The notes below the pieces were generated by a model. It did not search any database, was not told the origin of the DNA, and saw only the letters and a program-made list of their open reading frames with translations. Below, one piece after another: positions 21,237 to 32,467 of a DNA stretch of 64,000 nucleotides (the first letter of the stretch is position 1; each line of letters opens with the position of its first letter). Made by a program: the position numbers and the translations under genes. The stretch is from Symbiodinium kawagutii (Eukaryota > Sar > Dinophyceae > Suessiales > Symbiodiniaceae): positions 108,360 through 172,359 of the forward strand of contig VSDK01013984.1 in NCBI GenBank assembly GCA_009767595.1, written 5' to 3'.

Positions 21237-22737
21237 GCTGGAGTAACTTCTCCGAAACCTGCAAGAAGGAACATGGACAGCTAGTAGAGACTAGCGAAGC
21301 GAGTAACACGGAAGGGGACCTCTCTGCAACCAACCGCCCACCCAACTTGAATTGATGCTACCTTCGGGTCTCAAGGCTTTGGACCTCTGGTGCTAGGGAG
21401 ATTCTCTTCCAGCATGTATTGCTGATGTTTGCCCATGTCTTCCTGGATGCTTGGTGGACAACATGTGAGGATCACCTTCATGGATTTACCAACTTGAAGG
21501 CGCAAATTCCTAGCCGCAAGTGGGCAGACCTTCAGCTGCTCAACCAGCAACAGATGTCTTCTTCTTGGCCCCCACATCCCAGAGGCGTTTAGCCATGCGG
21601 AACTTGTCTCACCATCAAGATGTTGGCGAAACGGGGATGTGACGACCTGGTCAGATTTCTGGTGGGTCATATAGGCACCGCATGGATTCGGGCGTGCTGA
21701 GCGCCTGGGAGAATTGCTGAGGGACTTGGTGGGCGAGTTCGTTAGTTATGTCCAAACAGACCTCAGTGGGGTCGGGCGTTGGTGGTGTTTTCCGTGCACA
21801 GCTTTGGTCTCCTTCATGATCTTCATGTTGGCCTTGTGCCTTGGAGAAGTGATATTTTGTGTTCAACTGCGGTGCTCATTTGTGGAACTTGGCTAGCAGC
21901 TGCGTGGAGTGGACGTGATCTCGAGGTGTTGGAAAATTGAATCTGATTTTGCTGCTGGCCACATCCAAAATCAGCCAAAGGTATCTCAGTTCAATCTTTC
22001 GATCAACTTTTATAAATCTTTCAGCTGCTGTTTTTTGGTGCCCTACGTCGGGTCTAAATGCAGCCCAAGACGGTGAGCATGTCATTATTGCTAATTCCGA
22101 TTCCGATGGTCAGCAATATATCGCAGCCAAAGGAAATTTGTCAACAATCCATGGTAGGCGATTGAGTAGAGCTCTCAAGTCTGCACCATGAACAACCATC
22201 AACATAGAAAGTTGGAGATCCCTAAATCGCTCGGTTTGCACAAGGTGATTTGTGGGAAACCCAGGGGGTGTGTAGAGCGAACCTACGGGCGCCGAGACTT
22301 TTGGGCAGTAATCTTGGAGAAGTTCCAGGTAAAGGTGGGGTCTTCCAGGTGGTCATACCCAGCGTATCTATCGAGGCACAGACCTGGGGGGGGCACCCTG
22401 TGCAGATATTGGGATAGCATCCCCAAGCACCACTGACATGGTCGGAGAGCGTAGTTCCTGATGATGGTTTTGAGGCTGCTTCCCAGCGATGACCGATGAA
22501 AATAGGCACCCAAGTAGTTCCCCCCAAAGCTATAAGAGAAATGAAGGGTGCTTCTCGAAGAAATCCTGTAGCATTTCAAATCATGTCAAAGTACGCCACT
22601 ACATCCACTACACTTGAAACATCATCCTGGTTTGACCTGCTTGACCCTTGGGTTTGTCCATGGCCATACCCCTCAATGCTGGTTGTTTACCCTGAACGCT
22701 AGTTGCGGTGTACAGCCATAGATGGATGCACCCCCCG
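21237..22737. other. moderate-GC stretch with broken frames on both strands
   Basis: Weak frames alternate: + at 21380-21590, - at 21371-21670, 21651-21866, 22222-22527 and 22283-22579. Uniform GC without intron-like AT troughs, plus shifting frames, looks like decayed coding DNA such as an old retroelement. I could not identify it. Confidence 0.3.
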
Positions 22738-22848
22738 ATGCTTGATGAGGTGCAACGCGTGCTGCAAATGGAGGAGATGGTGGCGCCAATGCGAACGCGC
22801 CCAAGGACAACGTTTCGGGGAGGATCCACAGGGGACCCCCAAGGGAGG

Positions 22849-22852
<4 letters not shown>
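22738..22852 (+). CDS. candidate exon ahead of a GAT repeat (unidentified)
   Basis: Frame MLDEVQRVLQMEEMVAPMRT, RPRTTFRGGSTGDPQG with strong coding character. It meets TGA at the start of the GAT repeat. A second + frame (NGGDGGANANAPKDNVSGRI) stays open through the repeat as poly-Met and joins the next island. Confidence 0.35.
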
Positions 22853-22901
<49 letters not shown>

Positions 22902-22925
22902 CTGCTGGTGGTGGTGGTGGTGGTG
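22850..22925. repeat. (GAT)17 followed by (GGT)7-type repeat
   Basis: 51 bp of uninterrupted GAT, gctgct, then a short GGT run, lying between two coding-like islands. Confidence 0.9.
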
Positions 22926-23090
22926 CCAACGGTTGCAAGTCCAGCTGCTCCTTTGGATGATGCACAGTCGCAACAACAAATTGGCAACAGCTTCCAGCCC
23001 AGTGGCTGGATCAGAACCAGCACCATGCGTTGCTGCATCGGATGCGGCAACCATTCCCACCACCTTGACCAGTGGAATAATAAGGAACAG
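22926..23090 (+). CDS. candidate exon with a zinc-knuckle-like motif
   Basis: Frame PTVASPAAPLDDAQSQQQIG, NSFQPSGWIRTSTMRCC, IGCGNHSHHLDQWNNKEQ, ending at gaacag|gtatga. CxxCGxxxHxxxxW resembles a CCHC knuckle whose last Cys is replaced by Trp. That makes a working zinc site doubtful. Could be a Gag-like remnant. Confidence 0.35.
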
Positions 23091-23097
23091 GTATGAA

Positions 23098-23525
23098 CAG
23101 GCATTATCCAGTGGAATTGGTCATTACCTCCCCATCAGTGCCTGTTCCGTACTTGATGAATACTATTTGGATCTAGTTGGTGGTTCTATACATTCTTTAT
23201 TTGACCCAGTAGCGAGGGGAGATAGGTTTTTAACCACAACCAGAATGGTTATGAATTAATGCAACTCTGACATTAGCTGTTGGCGCTCTTAGACTTTCTC
23301 GATCTCCAAGCTATTAACTCCTTGCTATGAAACCATGCTTTTCTATAGATAATTTTTAACTTTCCATCAGTTACTACCCTTGGAACCAGCTGGAAATTCT
23401 GAATCTGCAGCTTCAGCCGTTCATTTCACCAACTCCAGGCTTCCCTCCCCTGCTTCTGGCCAGGACCCTTTGGCCTTACGGTGCAAGGTGGCCCCCTCCC
23501 CTCACAGAAGTGATCATATCTAGCT
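23098..23525. other. non-coding stretch
   Basis: No convincing frame. Confidence 0.35.
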
Positions 23526-23620
23526 GTTGGTTGGGAGGGAGCCATGAGCTTGGCCAGGGGTATCCATAAACCTCCTTCAAGGGGCAGCGAGTTGGAGCCA
23601 CCGGGAGTGTTCTAGCCCAA
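23526..23620 (+). repeat. M5 dispersed repeat, adjoining M3
   Basis: gggagggagccatgagcttgg, ccttcaaggggcagcg, ttggagccaccgggagtgtt, then cccaatgg. M3 starts 4 bp later. Confidence 0.55.
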
Positions 23621-23623
23621 TGG

Positions 23624-23723
23624 TGGTTTCTCAAAATGGGGGTACCCCCAAAAATGGCTGGTTATTATTGTAAATGACTACTAGTGGATGATTTGGGGGT
23701 ACCCCTATTTTGAGAAACAGCCA
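23624..23723 (+). mobile_element. M3 MITE, reference copy
   Basis: tggtttctcaaaatgggggt + acccc at the left, ggggtacccctattttgag + aaac at the right: near-perfect inverted termini of about 23 bp around about 50 bp of interior. Confidence 0.85.
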
Positions 23724-24486
23724 AATAAAGTTGATTGCGGTTTCAGTATTGAGAGAGGAGGATGACCAGTAGTACCCGGCAAGCCGGGGGCGGAAGTTTC
23801 AAGCGGTGCGCGTAATGCGAAGACAACAGGTGCCTAGAATGCCAGGACGATCAGTGGTTAGTTGGTAGGTCTTATGTCATGACGAAAAGCCAGGTGGGTT
23901 TGTCCAAAGCCATGGGGTACCCCCAAAACAAATGGCTTCCCTAATAGTTAATAGTGATTATAACCATCATTACTAGTTGGGCACCATTTATATATATATA
24001 TCTATATTTATATTTATTTATCTATCTATATATGTCATAATAGTTATTATAACCATCATTACTAGTTGGTCACCATTGATATCTATCAATTATTAGCGAC
24101 AATTGGTAATTAAAGATGAATCTAGCGATCAACCAGTGATGATTAACAATCGTTGATCACTAATAATTGTAAACTATTGAACTAGTTGATCTATAATTAG
24201 TTCCTATTAACAGTAATTACTTGGATGTGCAGCTGGGGTTATAAGGTTTTTTAAACCTGATAAGGTAGCTGAACTAACCCCTGGAAACCATGGTTAGTTC
24301 CAAGTTACCATATATTGCTCGACAGTCAATAGTGACGTCCCCTAAGGAGCTACGCTCTTGGGGCTGACCGCTGGGGTTGTTCACGGCTGACCCCAGGAGG
24401 TACCTGGTTGTGGGGATAGGTTCGCTCTGCCCCTTTTTTTGGATGGTTGGTTGGCACCCTGAAATGGGTGCATGAGACAATTTTAG
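23724..24486. other. mostly AT-rich stretch
   Basis: A tiny GC-rich island at 23770-23830 has no clear frame. A direct repeat of ttataaccatcattactagt + tgg lies at about 23950 and 24050, separated by tat/atc-rich DNA. Confidence 0.35.
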
Positions 24487-24578
24487 AACTTCGCCAACCT
24501 CGAAAGGCAGCTGCAACCCAAGAATTTCAGGGGGCGCCAGAGGTTCGTTCTCCTTCGCAAAGTGTCGGGCGCCTTGAG
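24487..24578 (+). CDS. internal exon (unidentified)
   Basis: Acceptor caattttag| and donor ccttgag|gtagac. Two nt plus 30 codons: LRQPRKAAATQEFQGAPEVR, SPSQSVGRLE. Hydrophilic, no domain. Confidence 0.45.
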
Positions 24579-24991
24579 GTAGACAGAAAAGTGAAGCATT
24601 TCTTCAGTTTAATGAATATTCCACTAGTTGTTTTTCTAAACTGCTTGGTTTCAACGACGGGAACGTTGAAGAGACAAGAATTTTCGGGATGAGGTTTAAC
24701 CAAGCCAGCAGCCTGCATCCTGTTTGGTACAATTATCATGTCGGGTATCGTGCTGAAATCTAGTCATCGATTCTGCGGTGTGGAGTGACCAAATCAGCAG
24801 CATTTGCACATGATTCCGCCATTTAATATCCCTGAAAAAGTGTTAAATTGCCCAGTCATTCATACCAAGTTACTAGTGTGAACACTTTTGAAATTACGAT
24901 GTTTTCCACTATTTTCCATTGCTTTTCTCAAGCACTCCAAGTAGAAAAGTATCCAACCCATTGAATATCCCAGTCTCAAGGGACTTCACAG

Positions 24992-25030
24992 ATTGCCGCA
25001 GCTGCGCCATGGGAAGTGCTTGTCGCAACA
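24992..25030 (+). CDS. micro-exon (unidentified)
   Basis: A 39-nt phase-0 frame IAAAAPWEVLVAT between gacttcacag| and a consensus gtaaga donor. A - strand frame (LRQALPMAQLRQSVKSLETG) is also open across the same bases, so strand is not certain. Confidence 0.3.
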
Positions 25031-25133
25031 GTAAGATCTTTCGGGTGCTGGGCCTTAGCAGGGGAGAGGGTGAGGCAAGGGTTTTGCCATGGCCGAATAG
25101 TAGCATCATTTACCATCAATAATCATGTTTCTT

Positions 25134-25234
25134 CCAGTTTGTGGTTTCAAACATATGTTTTATTTTCCCTATTACTGACAAATGATTGGTTGGTTGACTA
25201 AGGTTTTTCATAGGGGTTGAAAGCACCAACCAGT
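25134..25234 (+). mobile_element. M2 MITE, copy
   Basis: ccagtttgtggtttcaaac to ggggttgaaagcaccaacca, with tggttggttgactaaggttt inside. Confidence 0.7.
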
Positions 25235-26007
25235 CTTGGTCAGTGGCCACTACGAGCTTTGTTCTGTGAGCATTGCCAACCATCTATTAATCATCATTAA
25301 TTAGTCACGATTCGGCATGACAATGAATGGTTAGGCATTTGCTATGGTTACCCATGCTGATGATTTGCCGAACATGTCAATCCTCACCAGTTCACCATGT
25401 TCAGCGGTGCCAGCCTGGTTTGACCATTGTTTTTATAATGCCTCATTCATTGCTTTCGGCACCTGAACCCATATTAATTTGCCGATGGACGAGGGGAACA
25501 ATCTTGCCTACACCAGCCAACGGCACAAAAAGCTATGTACATTTGCATATGTAGGTAGAGGGAGGATAGGTACACTGGAGGAACTACATAGAGTGCACGG
25601 CCAGCACGATTTTCTGTCGTACCAGCTTGAAAGTCTTGGCTTTTCCGATGGCAATGATTCACCATGCTGCATTGACACTGCTTCCTGCCGTGTCAGTACC
25701 CTACTCCTGCCTGCTCATTGCGCGGCCGGTAGCCCATTTGCAAGTGCAAAACTGACATGACATAGCATGGGTGACCGAGTTGCTTATCACAGAATGGTTT
25801 GGCATGTGAAACTCACGTGTGTGGGTCAGAACTCCAGACTGTTGATGATTGATTTGGCTAAAATGTGGTCCCAAAGGTAGCAGCTAACTTCGGGGTGGTT
25901 AAATACTATAGGGGCTTATAAGGTGCTGGACTATACCAATTTATAACTGCTGGGTTTCCACACCTTTTATGAAGAATGAGTCATTCAGTCAGCCATCCCC
26001 GGCGCAG
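25235..26007. other. non-coding stretch with weak frames
   Basis: A 93-codon + frame at 25479-25760 overlaps an opposing - frame; neither has coding bias. No gene called. Confidence 0.35.
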
Positions 26008-26008
26008 T

Positions 26009-26080
26009 ATGAATCAAGATGAACAGGTCCTGAGTGACCCAGCATCACGGGATGAAAATCTCGATGTTGCACACGATTAA
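26009..26080 (+). CDS. short candidate exon or ORF (unidentified)
   Basis: After ccggcgcag|, a frame MNQDEQVLSDPASRDENLDV, AHD, then TAA 26078-26080. Acidic. Could be a terminal exon. Confidence 0.3.
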   Translation: MNQDEQVLSDPASRDENLDVAHD

Positions 26081-26299
26081 AGACAAGGAAACGTCACAAA
26101 CGTTCATGTTTTAGGGACAAATGTAGGTTCATTGGTTCAAAAAAAGATGGGCATTCAAGTATATAGTAATTCATATGCTTTAGGAAACACAGGTCTCTCT
26201 TTGTATTTTCTCTAAACAAACTTCATTTCTGTGTAGGTCCAATTTGCTTTCAAGTCCTATTTGGGTGACCATCATCCAGCAGCTGTTCCCAACCAGCTC

Positions 26300-26440
26300 A
26301 ACATTTCATCGCTAAACCAACCAGCCCCGTAGCGAAATCTCCGCGCTTCCGCCACCGCGCGCGTGGCGAATGGCGCCGGCAGCATGGCAAGGCGGAAGGG
26401 CAGTTTTGTCGGGCGCAGAGTGCTGCTATCACCAACCAAT
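26300..26440 (+). CDS. GC-rich coding-like island (unidentified)
   Basis: Frame KSPRFRHRARGEWRRQHGKA, EGQFCRAQSA: strongly basic with high GC3. A second frame (EISALPPPRAWRMAPAAWQG) is also open. Edges not defined. Confidence 0.35.
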
Positions 26441-26449
26441 GGTCAACGT

Positions 26450-27528
26450 GCCAAGCCATGCATTAACAGCCTTGACCATCCCTGGTCAATGTTAGTTACA
26501 ACGGCTAAGATTACGAGTAGCTGCCAATGGCCGATTTTTTTGATCACCAGTAATCAAGCAAAACCAGTATAACCCAGTCATTGGCTTGTGAAAAAATGTG
26601 TCAAGCCAGAAGAAGGCCATTTTTTCACCGTGGTTTTCCTTGATGAACTAATACCTTCGAAGCAAACAAGCCAGTTTGTAAGTTGATGAAGTAATGATTC
26701 ATTTGGGTTTGCGACCAACCAATTGAGATAAAGCAAAGAAGGCTGGTTTTTTTTTTGCCACTGCACATCCAGTAGGATAAATCAACTGAGAAGGATAAGT
26801 CCATCCTGCATTTGATCAACCAATGCACATCCACGTGGCTATAGCCATATTTTAACCAGGTAGGCGAGCCATTCTCATATCGAATACAACGTGGATCCAG
26901 CACCACAATGGAGCATGGTGGATCAAGGCTCCATCGCCAAGACGTCGAGTGATGTGGCGAAGATTGAAGCATCGTGGTTCTAGACGGTGAGAAATGGTGC
27001 GAAGCATGATATGGCTCATTATGTTTCATGATGCAGACTCAGATGATAGATAAGTAAATGAACAATAACTATTGAAAGTAAATACGTGAATTGTTAACAA
27101 TTAATGATGGTAGATATAACAGTACGCTATAGTAAGTTATTGTTAACAATGACTACTGGTTTATCCCGCCTTTAGCTCTGCTGAACTCCCTGAGAAGGCA
27201 AGGGAAAAAATGACTACCAGTAAATAGACGTTAACAGCTGTGTAAGTAGATAAGTAATTTGTTAACAATGAATGATGGTAGATATACCAAGCAAGTTGTT
27301 AAAAAATAATCATGGTAGATAACATTGACTTGTTTGATGGCGATGGAAAAATACATTGACTGCCATGATATTAATAACACTAACAATAATTGTTAACAAT
27401 GAATGATGGTCAATATAACTTGTTGACAATTCATGGTAGATAACTCCAGTTCATAGTTAACAATGTTAAGAATTAGCATGATTCATCACAAGAACAATGG
27501 TATTGTCAACAATGACTAGCAGTTCATT
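26450..27528. other. AT-rich stretch with diffuse repeats
   Basis: A - frame at 26625-27029 is open but AT-rich. Bases 27060-27500 hold repeated gttaacaatgaatgatggtaga-type words (several imperfect copies). No gene called. Confidence 0.4.
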
Positions 27529-27736
27529 TGGCTGTGGGTCAGTTCATCCCCAGTCCCCCTGGCTGTTTTCCTTGTTATTACCGCTCATTATCCCCCATGA
27601 AAGGCTGGTTGCTTAACTGCTTGACCCATAGCCATATAGTTGGTGTATTACTGTATATCCCCCATACTTGTTAGTCATCATCCCCTATTATCAACCATTT
27701 ATCACCTATTTTTGTTGGTGAAGTCGCCTTGACCCA
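27529..27736 (+). mobile_element. M1 element, long form
   Basis: Left end tttggctgtgggtcag, an internal ttgacccatagccatata at 27622, and a second ttgaccca at 27729-27736, 25 nt before an acceptor. Internal words match the copies at 7659 and 52538. Confidence 0.6.
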
Positions 27737-27761
27737 ACTCGCGCCACAAAACGCACGCCAG

Positions 27762-27900
27762 GAACACGCGGGAGTTCAAGTTCCTCCTGGTGCTGGTCCT
27801 GTTGGGCGCGGTAGCTCTTTGCACCGCGGCAGCTGCGGGCCGTGCGCGTCCCTGGCGGTTCCACCGAAAACCTCCCTGGAAAACACGAAGTCGGAAGTCA
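27762..27900 (+). CDS. exon encoding a signal-peptide-like or membrane segment
   Basis: Acceptor cacgccag|. The frame reads NTREFKFLLVLVLLGAVALC, TAAAAGRARPWRFHRKPPWK: a basic start, a hydrophobic core of about 17 residues and small residues (TAAAAG) that suit signal peptidase. It would be an N-terminal or internal membrane exon. The 3' edge is unknown; no ATG is in frame, so the start codon would lie in an upstream exon. Confidence 0.45.
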
Positions 27901-28870
27901 TGTGGGGACCATGGGTTTAACATGTTTCGTTTTTTCCTATGGTTAACTATGGCTAGTAGTGGTTAGTCATTGTTGATTACTGGTTACTGATGGTTAATAA
28001 TAAGGGACAATCAACAACAACAATAAGGGATTACTAGTGTTTGGAATGGTTGGTCGTTGAGTTTAACCATTTTGGTCGCCAATTGTTTGGAATGGTTGGT
28101 GGTTTAATGTGGTTTAACTTAATTTTTGTATGTTGTTAATTTAAACCTCGCAATTATATTGTCAGCTAGTATTTGTTTCAACTCGTGGTATTTGGGACGC
28201 TTGGTGGGTTAACTAATATCTTGGGGATAGCTTATGGCCGCCAAGCACTTGTGACCAGGATAGTCACATGTTCCATGCTTCCGGGAGGTGTGCGTCCATG
28301 ACGGTTGGTTATGCCACTATGGTATGCGGTTTTTGGCTATTCATGCTATGTGACTTTGGGTGGTTGGTGATGGTTGGTCATGCTTACTGATCATTGATGG
28401 TGACAGTGACGATCATAGTTTGATGCTTGGCGATCATGTATGATGGCTTGTAGTGCTAGTTAGTTGGTACTGACGGGGGCAATGAAGGGGTTGAACAAAG
28501 AAGTAGGACCGCGGATGGCAACCAACTACATCCAACCAACATGGTCTGAAATGACTGGTGGTTACTCCCACTGAATGGTGGTGGTGACTTGTTGCCATTG
28601 AGTTCGCTCATCCATCACAACTCTTGCTTCTTCAAAATCTCACGTTTGCAGCGGGCTTTGCCGAAATGGTGCAACCAACCACATGTACTGATAATTGTCA
28701 TTGACCCCCCCCTCGCAAAGTCAGTCACAACTTCACTGACTTCGTAGTGGGGCCATGTCCCCCAACTATCCCTATTCTTGCTTGCATTAATGAAACATTA
28801 CACTGTTTCGCTTCTTTGCCAATACTCACGAAGCTCATGGGAGATATCGCATGTCACTTCATGAGACAAA
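27901..28870. other. T/G-rich intron-like stretch
   Basis: Repeated atggttggt words; no coding island of quality. Confidence 0.4.
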
Positions 28871-28986
28871 TGGCGGCTATGGGTCAATATTAACCAACCA
28901 ATAGTGAGGATAATAACCAACAAAAATAACGAAAGCAACGGTTAACGATGGGGGAACCAGGGGTACAGGGTTTTGACCCACTGCCA
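28871..28986 (-). mobile_element. M1 element, reverse copy
   Basis: ggctatgggtcaatatta to ccaggggtacagggttttga + ccca. The accattgttttccc core is present as its complement (gttaacgatgggggaa), so the copy is inverted relative to the others. Confidence 0.7.
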
Positions 28987-29673
28987 AATGTTAAACTATG
29001 TCAAATACATTTGTGATCGTACATGCCTTTGAATGTGCGATTTGGGATTGCAGCTGCTACTGCAGTCTCTAGAAACTGCTGTGAACACAAAAGCGGTGGA
29101 TCGAGCCGAGGTGTTTTCCTGGTGCAATTGGATTCGGCCTCTGGGATGAGAATTGAGTGGCGGTTCTTATTTCATAGGATTTGGCGACAGGAAAATTACC
29201 AGGAAAATGGCTTATTTACCAAGTCTTGCAAATCAACTGGCTAAATAGCCGCCATTTTCCTGGAAGCTTTCCTGTTTACTATCAGGGTTCCTGGCACAAC
29301 TTTCTTGTAAATCCACTGGTTGAAGCTGTTGTTTTGCCGCAACCATTCATGTCCTTGTCCACTCAGAACCCTGGTTGAACATGTGAACTGCACTGGAGAT
29401 CTAGCCTGCTCAGTTGCACCACCCAATTTCGTGAGCTCAATGGCTGGTGATTTATCATCAACCAGGGGGTTGTCAGCAGCTGAATTGGGCGATAGCGGGG
29501 AGAATTTCGTGGTAAAGAAGTCATTGTTCGCAAGCCGCATTTCTCGTCCAGCTTGGTTAAACATGCCATATGCCAAGCAAAGAGGAAAAATCAGTGATGA
29601 TTGTTGGCCAAGGATTCGCATGGGTTCCATGTTTGCTCGTTGCATCTCGTTGCTAAAGCCTTGTGGTTGACAG
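28987..29673. other. stretch with opposing weak frames
   Basis: Frames on + (29023-29244, 29320-29670) and - (29241-29645) overlap. Tandem-like tttaccaagtcttgc / tttcctgg words. No gene called. Confidence 0.3.
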
Positions 29674-29797
29674 CAAGGGGTGGATGGTCAATCCCTACAG
29701 CCAGCAGCCAGGGCGCCACGAGGTTGGGTCCCTGGCACACTCATGCCCTGAAATGTACGACATGCAGCAATGGAATATGCAAGACGGACCTTCTTAA
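29674..29797 (+). CDS. terminal exon (unidentified)
   Basis: Acceptor gtggttgacag|. Frame KGWMVNPYSQQPGRHEVGSL, AHSCPEMYDMQQWNMQDGPS, TAA 29795-29797. Rich in Met, Gln and Trp; good codon bias. Another frame continues to 29882 (ends LLKAVAAFL) and is the alternative. Confidence 0.45.
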
Positions 29798-30402
29798 TTG
29801 CTTGGCAATGGGCCCCCATGAGATGATGTCGAACATGGTCATCGGGCCAGGTTTGCTAAAGGCCGTTGCTGCATTCCTGTAGGCTTTTTTGTACAGTGTA
29901 TTGGTCATGTCTAACAAAATGTCCATCATGATGTACAAGTTGTGAACCTATCACCCCAAAGGCTTTACATATGAACATGTGTTGTGCACATGTGCATGTG
30001 TTTGCAAATGCCTGATCAAAATGAATCGACAGTGAACAACTATATGGGCACCATATGTTTGAATCAATGATTTTTGTTGTTTTCTATCCATGTATTGTAC
30101 ATATTTACTTGCATCCATGCACACTCCAGTCCTTACAGCAATGGACAATCACCCTATTTTATGGCGAAAAAACTAGGAAACCATCAGGTATTTTTGTGGA
30201 TGTTCCATTGTCTATGCTTCCACTTTGGTACGCAACCCCAACAACAGCTGGTAGGTCTACCAGCTGGTTATCTAGGTAACAACTTGGTGACTGGAAACAT
30301 GGCGATTAAGAAAACAATTTGTTTTTTGGAAAAAAATGTTTTCTTGACGTCAAAAATTTTTCTTGATGTCGTCAAAACAATTAATGTTTTGTTAGATTCC
30401 AG
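29798..30402. other. AT-rich intron-like stretch
   Basis: A 160-codon + frame from 30074 is AT-rich until it reaches the next exon's island. Nothing else seen. Confidence 0.4.
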
Positions 30403-30578
30403 GTTCGGTCCCCACCTCTCCATGCCTTCAGGACCAGCTCTCCCTGGGTGGCCCACCGGTCTGGCGCTTCTCTGTGAAGCTGGCGCGGGTTCGGGCGCAG
30501 CCCAAGGAAACCAGGAGCCGGCAGGGCGACCCACCGTGGCGGCGCGGAGTGGCTGAGCTGGAAGTTCCCGTTGCTTAG
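30403..30578 (+). CDS. terminal exon, basic (unidentified)
   Basis: Acceptor gttagattccag|. The best frame reads SVPTSPCLQDQLSLGGPPVW, RFSVKLARVRAQPKETRSRQ, GDPPWRRGVAELEVPVA, then TAG 30576-30578. Two other frames are open for part of the length but are Ala/Gly/Pro-rich or stop early. Confidence 0.45.
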
Positions 30579-30899
30579 TAGCAATGAAGAGATGAACATC
30601 TCCAGCTATCAAATAGTTCAGGATGAACGATATGAACATGATTTGCAATGGTGTGGTTAATTTAGAAGGGGCATACAGATTTATGGTTTTTTATGTTGCA
30701 GGCAACTATGATTGAAGGAAAGCTATTGAGAACTAGTGTTGCTGAGCTGGTTGATGTCAGTAGCTGCTAGTGACGACTAGGCATCTTTAGTGGTAACAGT
30801 CCCTGTTTTTATTGGTCAACTGCTTAACATTGGTTAGGAATAGTTCATGAAGCTGCTTACGAGTTGCCAAGGTTCGTTGGGATTTTCTCACTGTTCAAA
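30579..30899. other. non-coding stretch
   Basis: No gene seen. Confidence 0.35.
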
Positions 30900-31022
30900 A
30901 TGGCTGTGACTCAAAAACCTGTACCCCTGGTTCCCCTTCCATTAATCATTGTTTTCCTTGCAGTTTTGTTGGTTATTATATTATCCACCATTATTTTTGG
31001 TTGTATTGACCCACAACCATAT
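30900..31022 (+). mobile_element. M1 element before an acceptor
   Basis: atggctgtgactcaaaaacc to gtattgacccacaaccatat, with attaatcattgttttccttg inside. ttgaccca at 31006-31013 lies 21 nt before gggcag|. Confidence 0.7.
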
Positions 31023-31034
31023 GGGTTCGGGCAG

Positions 31035-31134
31035 CGAAGCAGCGCATCCCAACCAGACAACAGCTTGGGTCCTTGATGGGATGCGAACGCACCAGGGCAC
31101 TGATCTGTGCCATCAGTGTGGCTGGTCGTCGTGA
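31035..31134 (+). CDS. candidate exon after an M1 element (unidentified)
   Basis: Acceptor ggttcgggcag|. Frame EAAHPNQTTAWVLDGMRTHQ, GTDLCHQ, then either a donor at catca|gtgtgg (31115) or on through CGWSS to TGA. Confidence 0.4.
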
Positions 31135-31267
31135 CACATGCAGGTGCCAAGGTCGTATGGCAGTGGTCAAGCATCTTGTTTTTTTTTTGGTCGGATTGAT
31201 GGCTAAAAGTGGGTAAAAATGGGCGATTGTTGTCAAATGGTTAAGGGCCAATACTGGTGAATGATGC

Positions 31268-31381
31268 GGTGGTTCTTAAAATGGGGTACTGCGCCCGCAA
31301 ATCGTCCTTTGATATTAAGTCTTCATAGTAATAGTAGTGATCCAACCATCCCTGGGGGCTCCCAATTTCGAGAAACTTCTA
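31268..31381 (+). mobile_element. M3 element, diverged copy
   Basis: ggtggttcttaaaatgggg to ggctcccaatttcgagaaac, with caaatcgtcctttgatat inside. Confidence 0.5.
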
Positions 31382-31872
31382 CGTGGATACTGTTTAGTTG
31401 TCAATATATAAGGCCCGTTGGTGAATGAGCCAATCTCAATCATAAGCAGCCATGAACAATTGATTTGTGACCAGTAATCGGCTCTTGAGGATGTTTTCAT
31501 CCAATGGCCAGCCAGTATCGATGTTTTCAGTGCCTGGATGTTGGCATTGTTACCATCTCAGTCATTCATGATGGATTTTTGTCTTAACCACCAATGAAAT
31601 GTGGATCTTACCACCATTGTAGTGAACCATCATACTACTTGGCATTGAAAAGCTTCATTAACCAGCATTAGCCAACATCAGTAACCATCATTGACCATCA
31701 TCAACCATCACTAACCATCATCATTTAACATCATTAGCCATATTTAACCTTCAGTGACCATCATTCCACTAGCATCAATCATCATCAACCATCGCTAACC
31801 ATCATTAAACATCATTCCCTTAGCCATTCACGATGTTTTCACCTCACTTCATTCCACCCCTCCCTGACGCAG
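31382..31872. other. ACCATCA-type cryptic repeat tract
   Basis: From 31650 to 31830 the + strand is G-poor and built of taaccatcattgaccatcat-type words. It ends in cacccctccctgacgcag|, a good acceptor. Confidence 0.5.
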
Positions 31873-31925
31873 GATCCCTCAGCAGCTGATACTCACCTCC
31901 AAGGACAGAGTCCGTCCCATGTCCG
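31873..31925 (+). CDS. small internal exon (unidentified)
   Basis: Acceptor cctgacgcag|, donor atgtccg|gtggtg. Frame IPQQLILTSKDRVRPMS. Confidence 0.4.
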
Positions 31926-32364
31926 GTGGTGAACTGCTGAGTAGTTCAAGAGGGATTGATTGGTTCGTTACTTAGTAATGGTTGGTTGCTTAAAATGGTT
32001 TCTTACTGAGGGTGAATGGTGGCCAATAGTGGATTTGTTCATTTTCTTGCCTAGTTTGCTTAATAGTGGTTGGTACTGGTTGATTAACCAGGGTTGTTTG
32101 TGGCCAGTAATGGATTTGTTCATTTCTTGCCTGGTTCAATGCTTAATAATCATGATTGATAATGGTGAATTGAAAATGGTTTGCTAATGATGGCTGGCTA
32201 ACGATTGTTGATTGCTGATGATTAATTGGTCATGGCCTAGTGTTTGTCTAGCGATGGCTCCTAAATACAAATGGTATAAACAATAGGGTCAAACACCCAA
32301 CTGGTCCAAGACAATGGTGAACATGGGTTCAAAACTCCAAAATGCACATCAACACCCTCTGGCC

Positions 32365-32463
32365 AATTAACCTGAAAGCTGGACATCACCATTTTTGTAT
32401 ATTTTTGTAGGTGCGACAATTTTGAATACAGTATTGGATTTTCTACTTCCAGCTTAGTTTGCC
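32365..32463 (+). mobile_element. M6 element with acceptor-like right end
   Basis: aattaacctgaaagctggac to ggattttctacttccagctt + agttt. The right terminus contains ttctacttccag, a strong 3' splice site match, just before the next exon. Confidence 0.6.
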
Positions 32464-32467
32464 GGAG

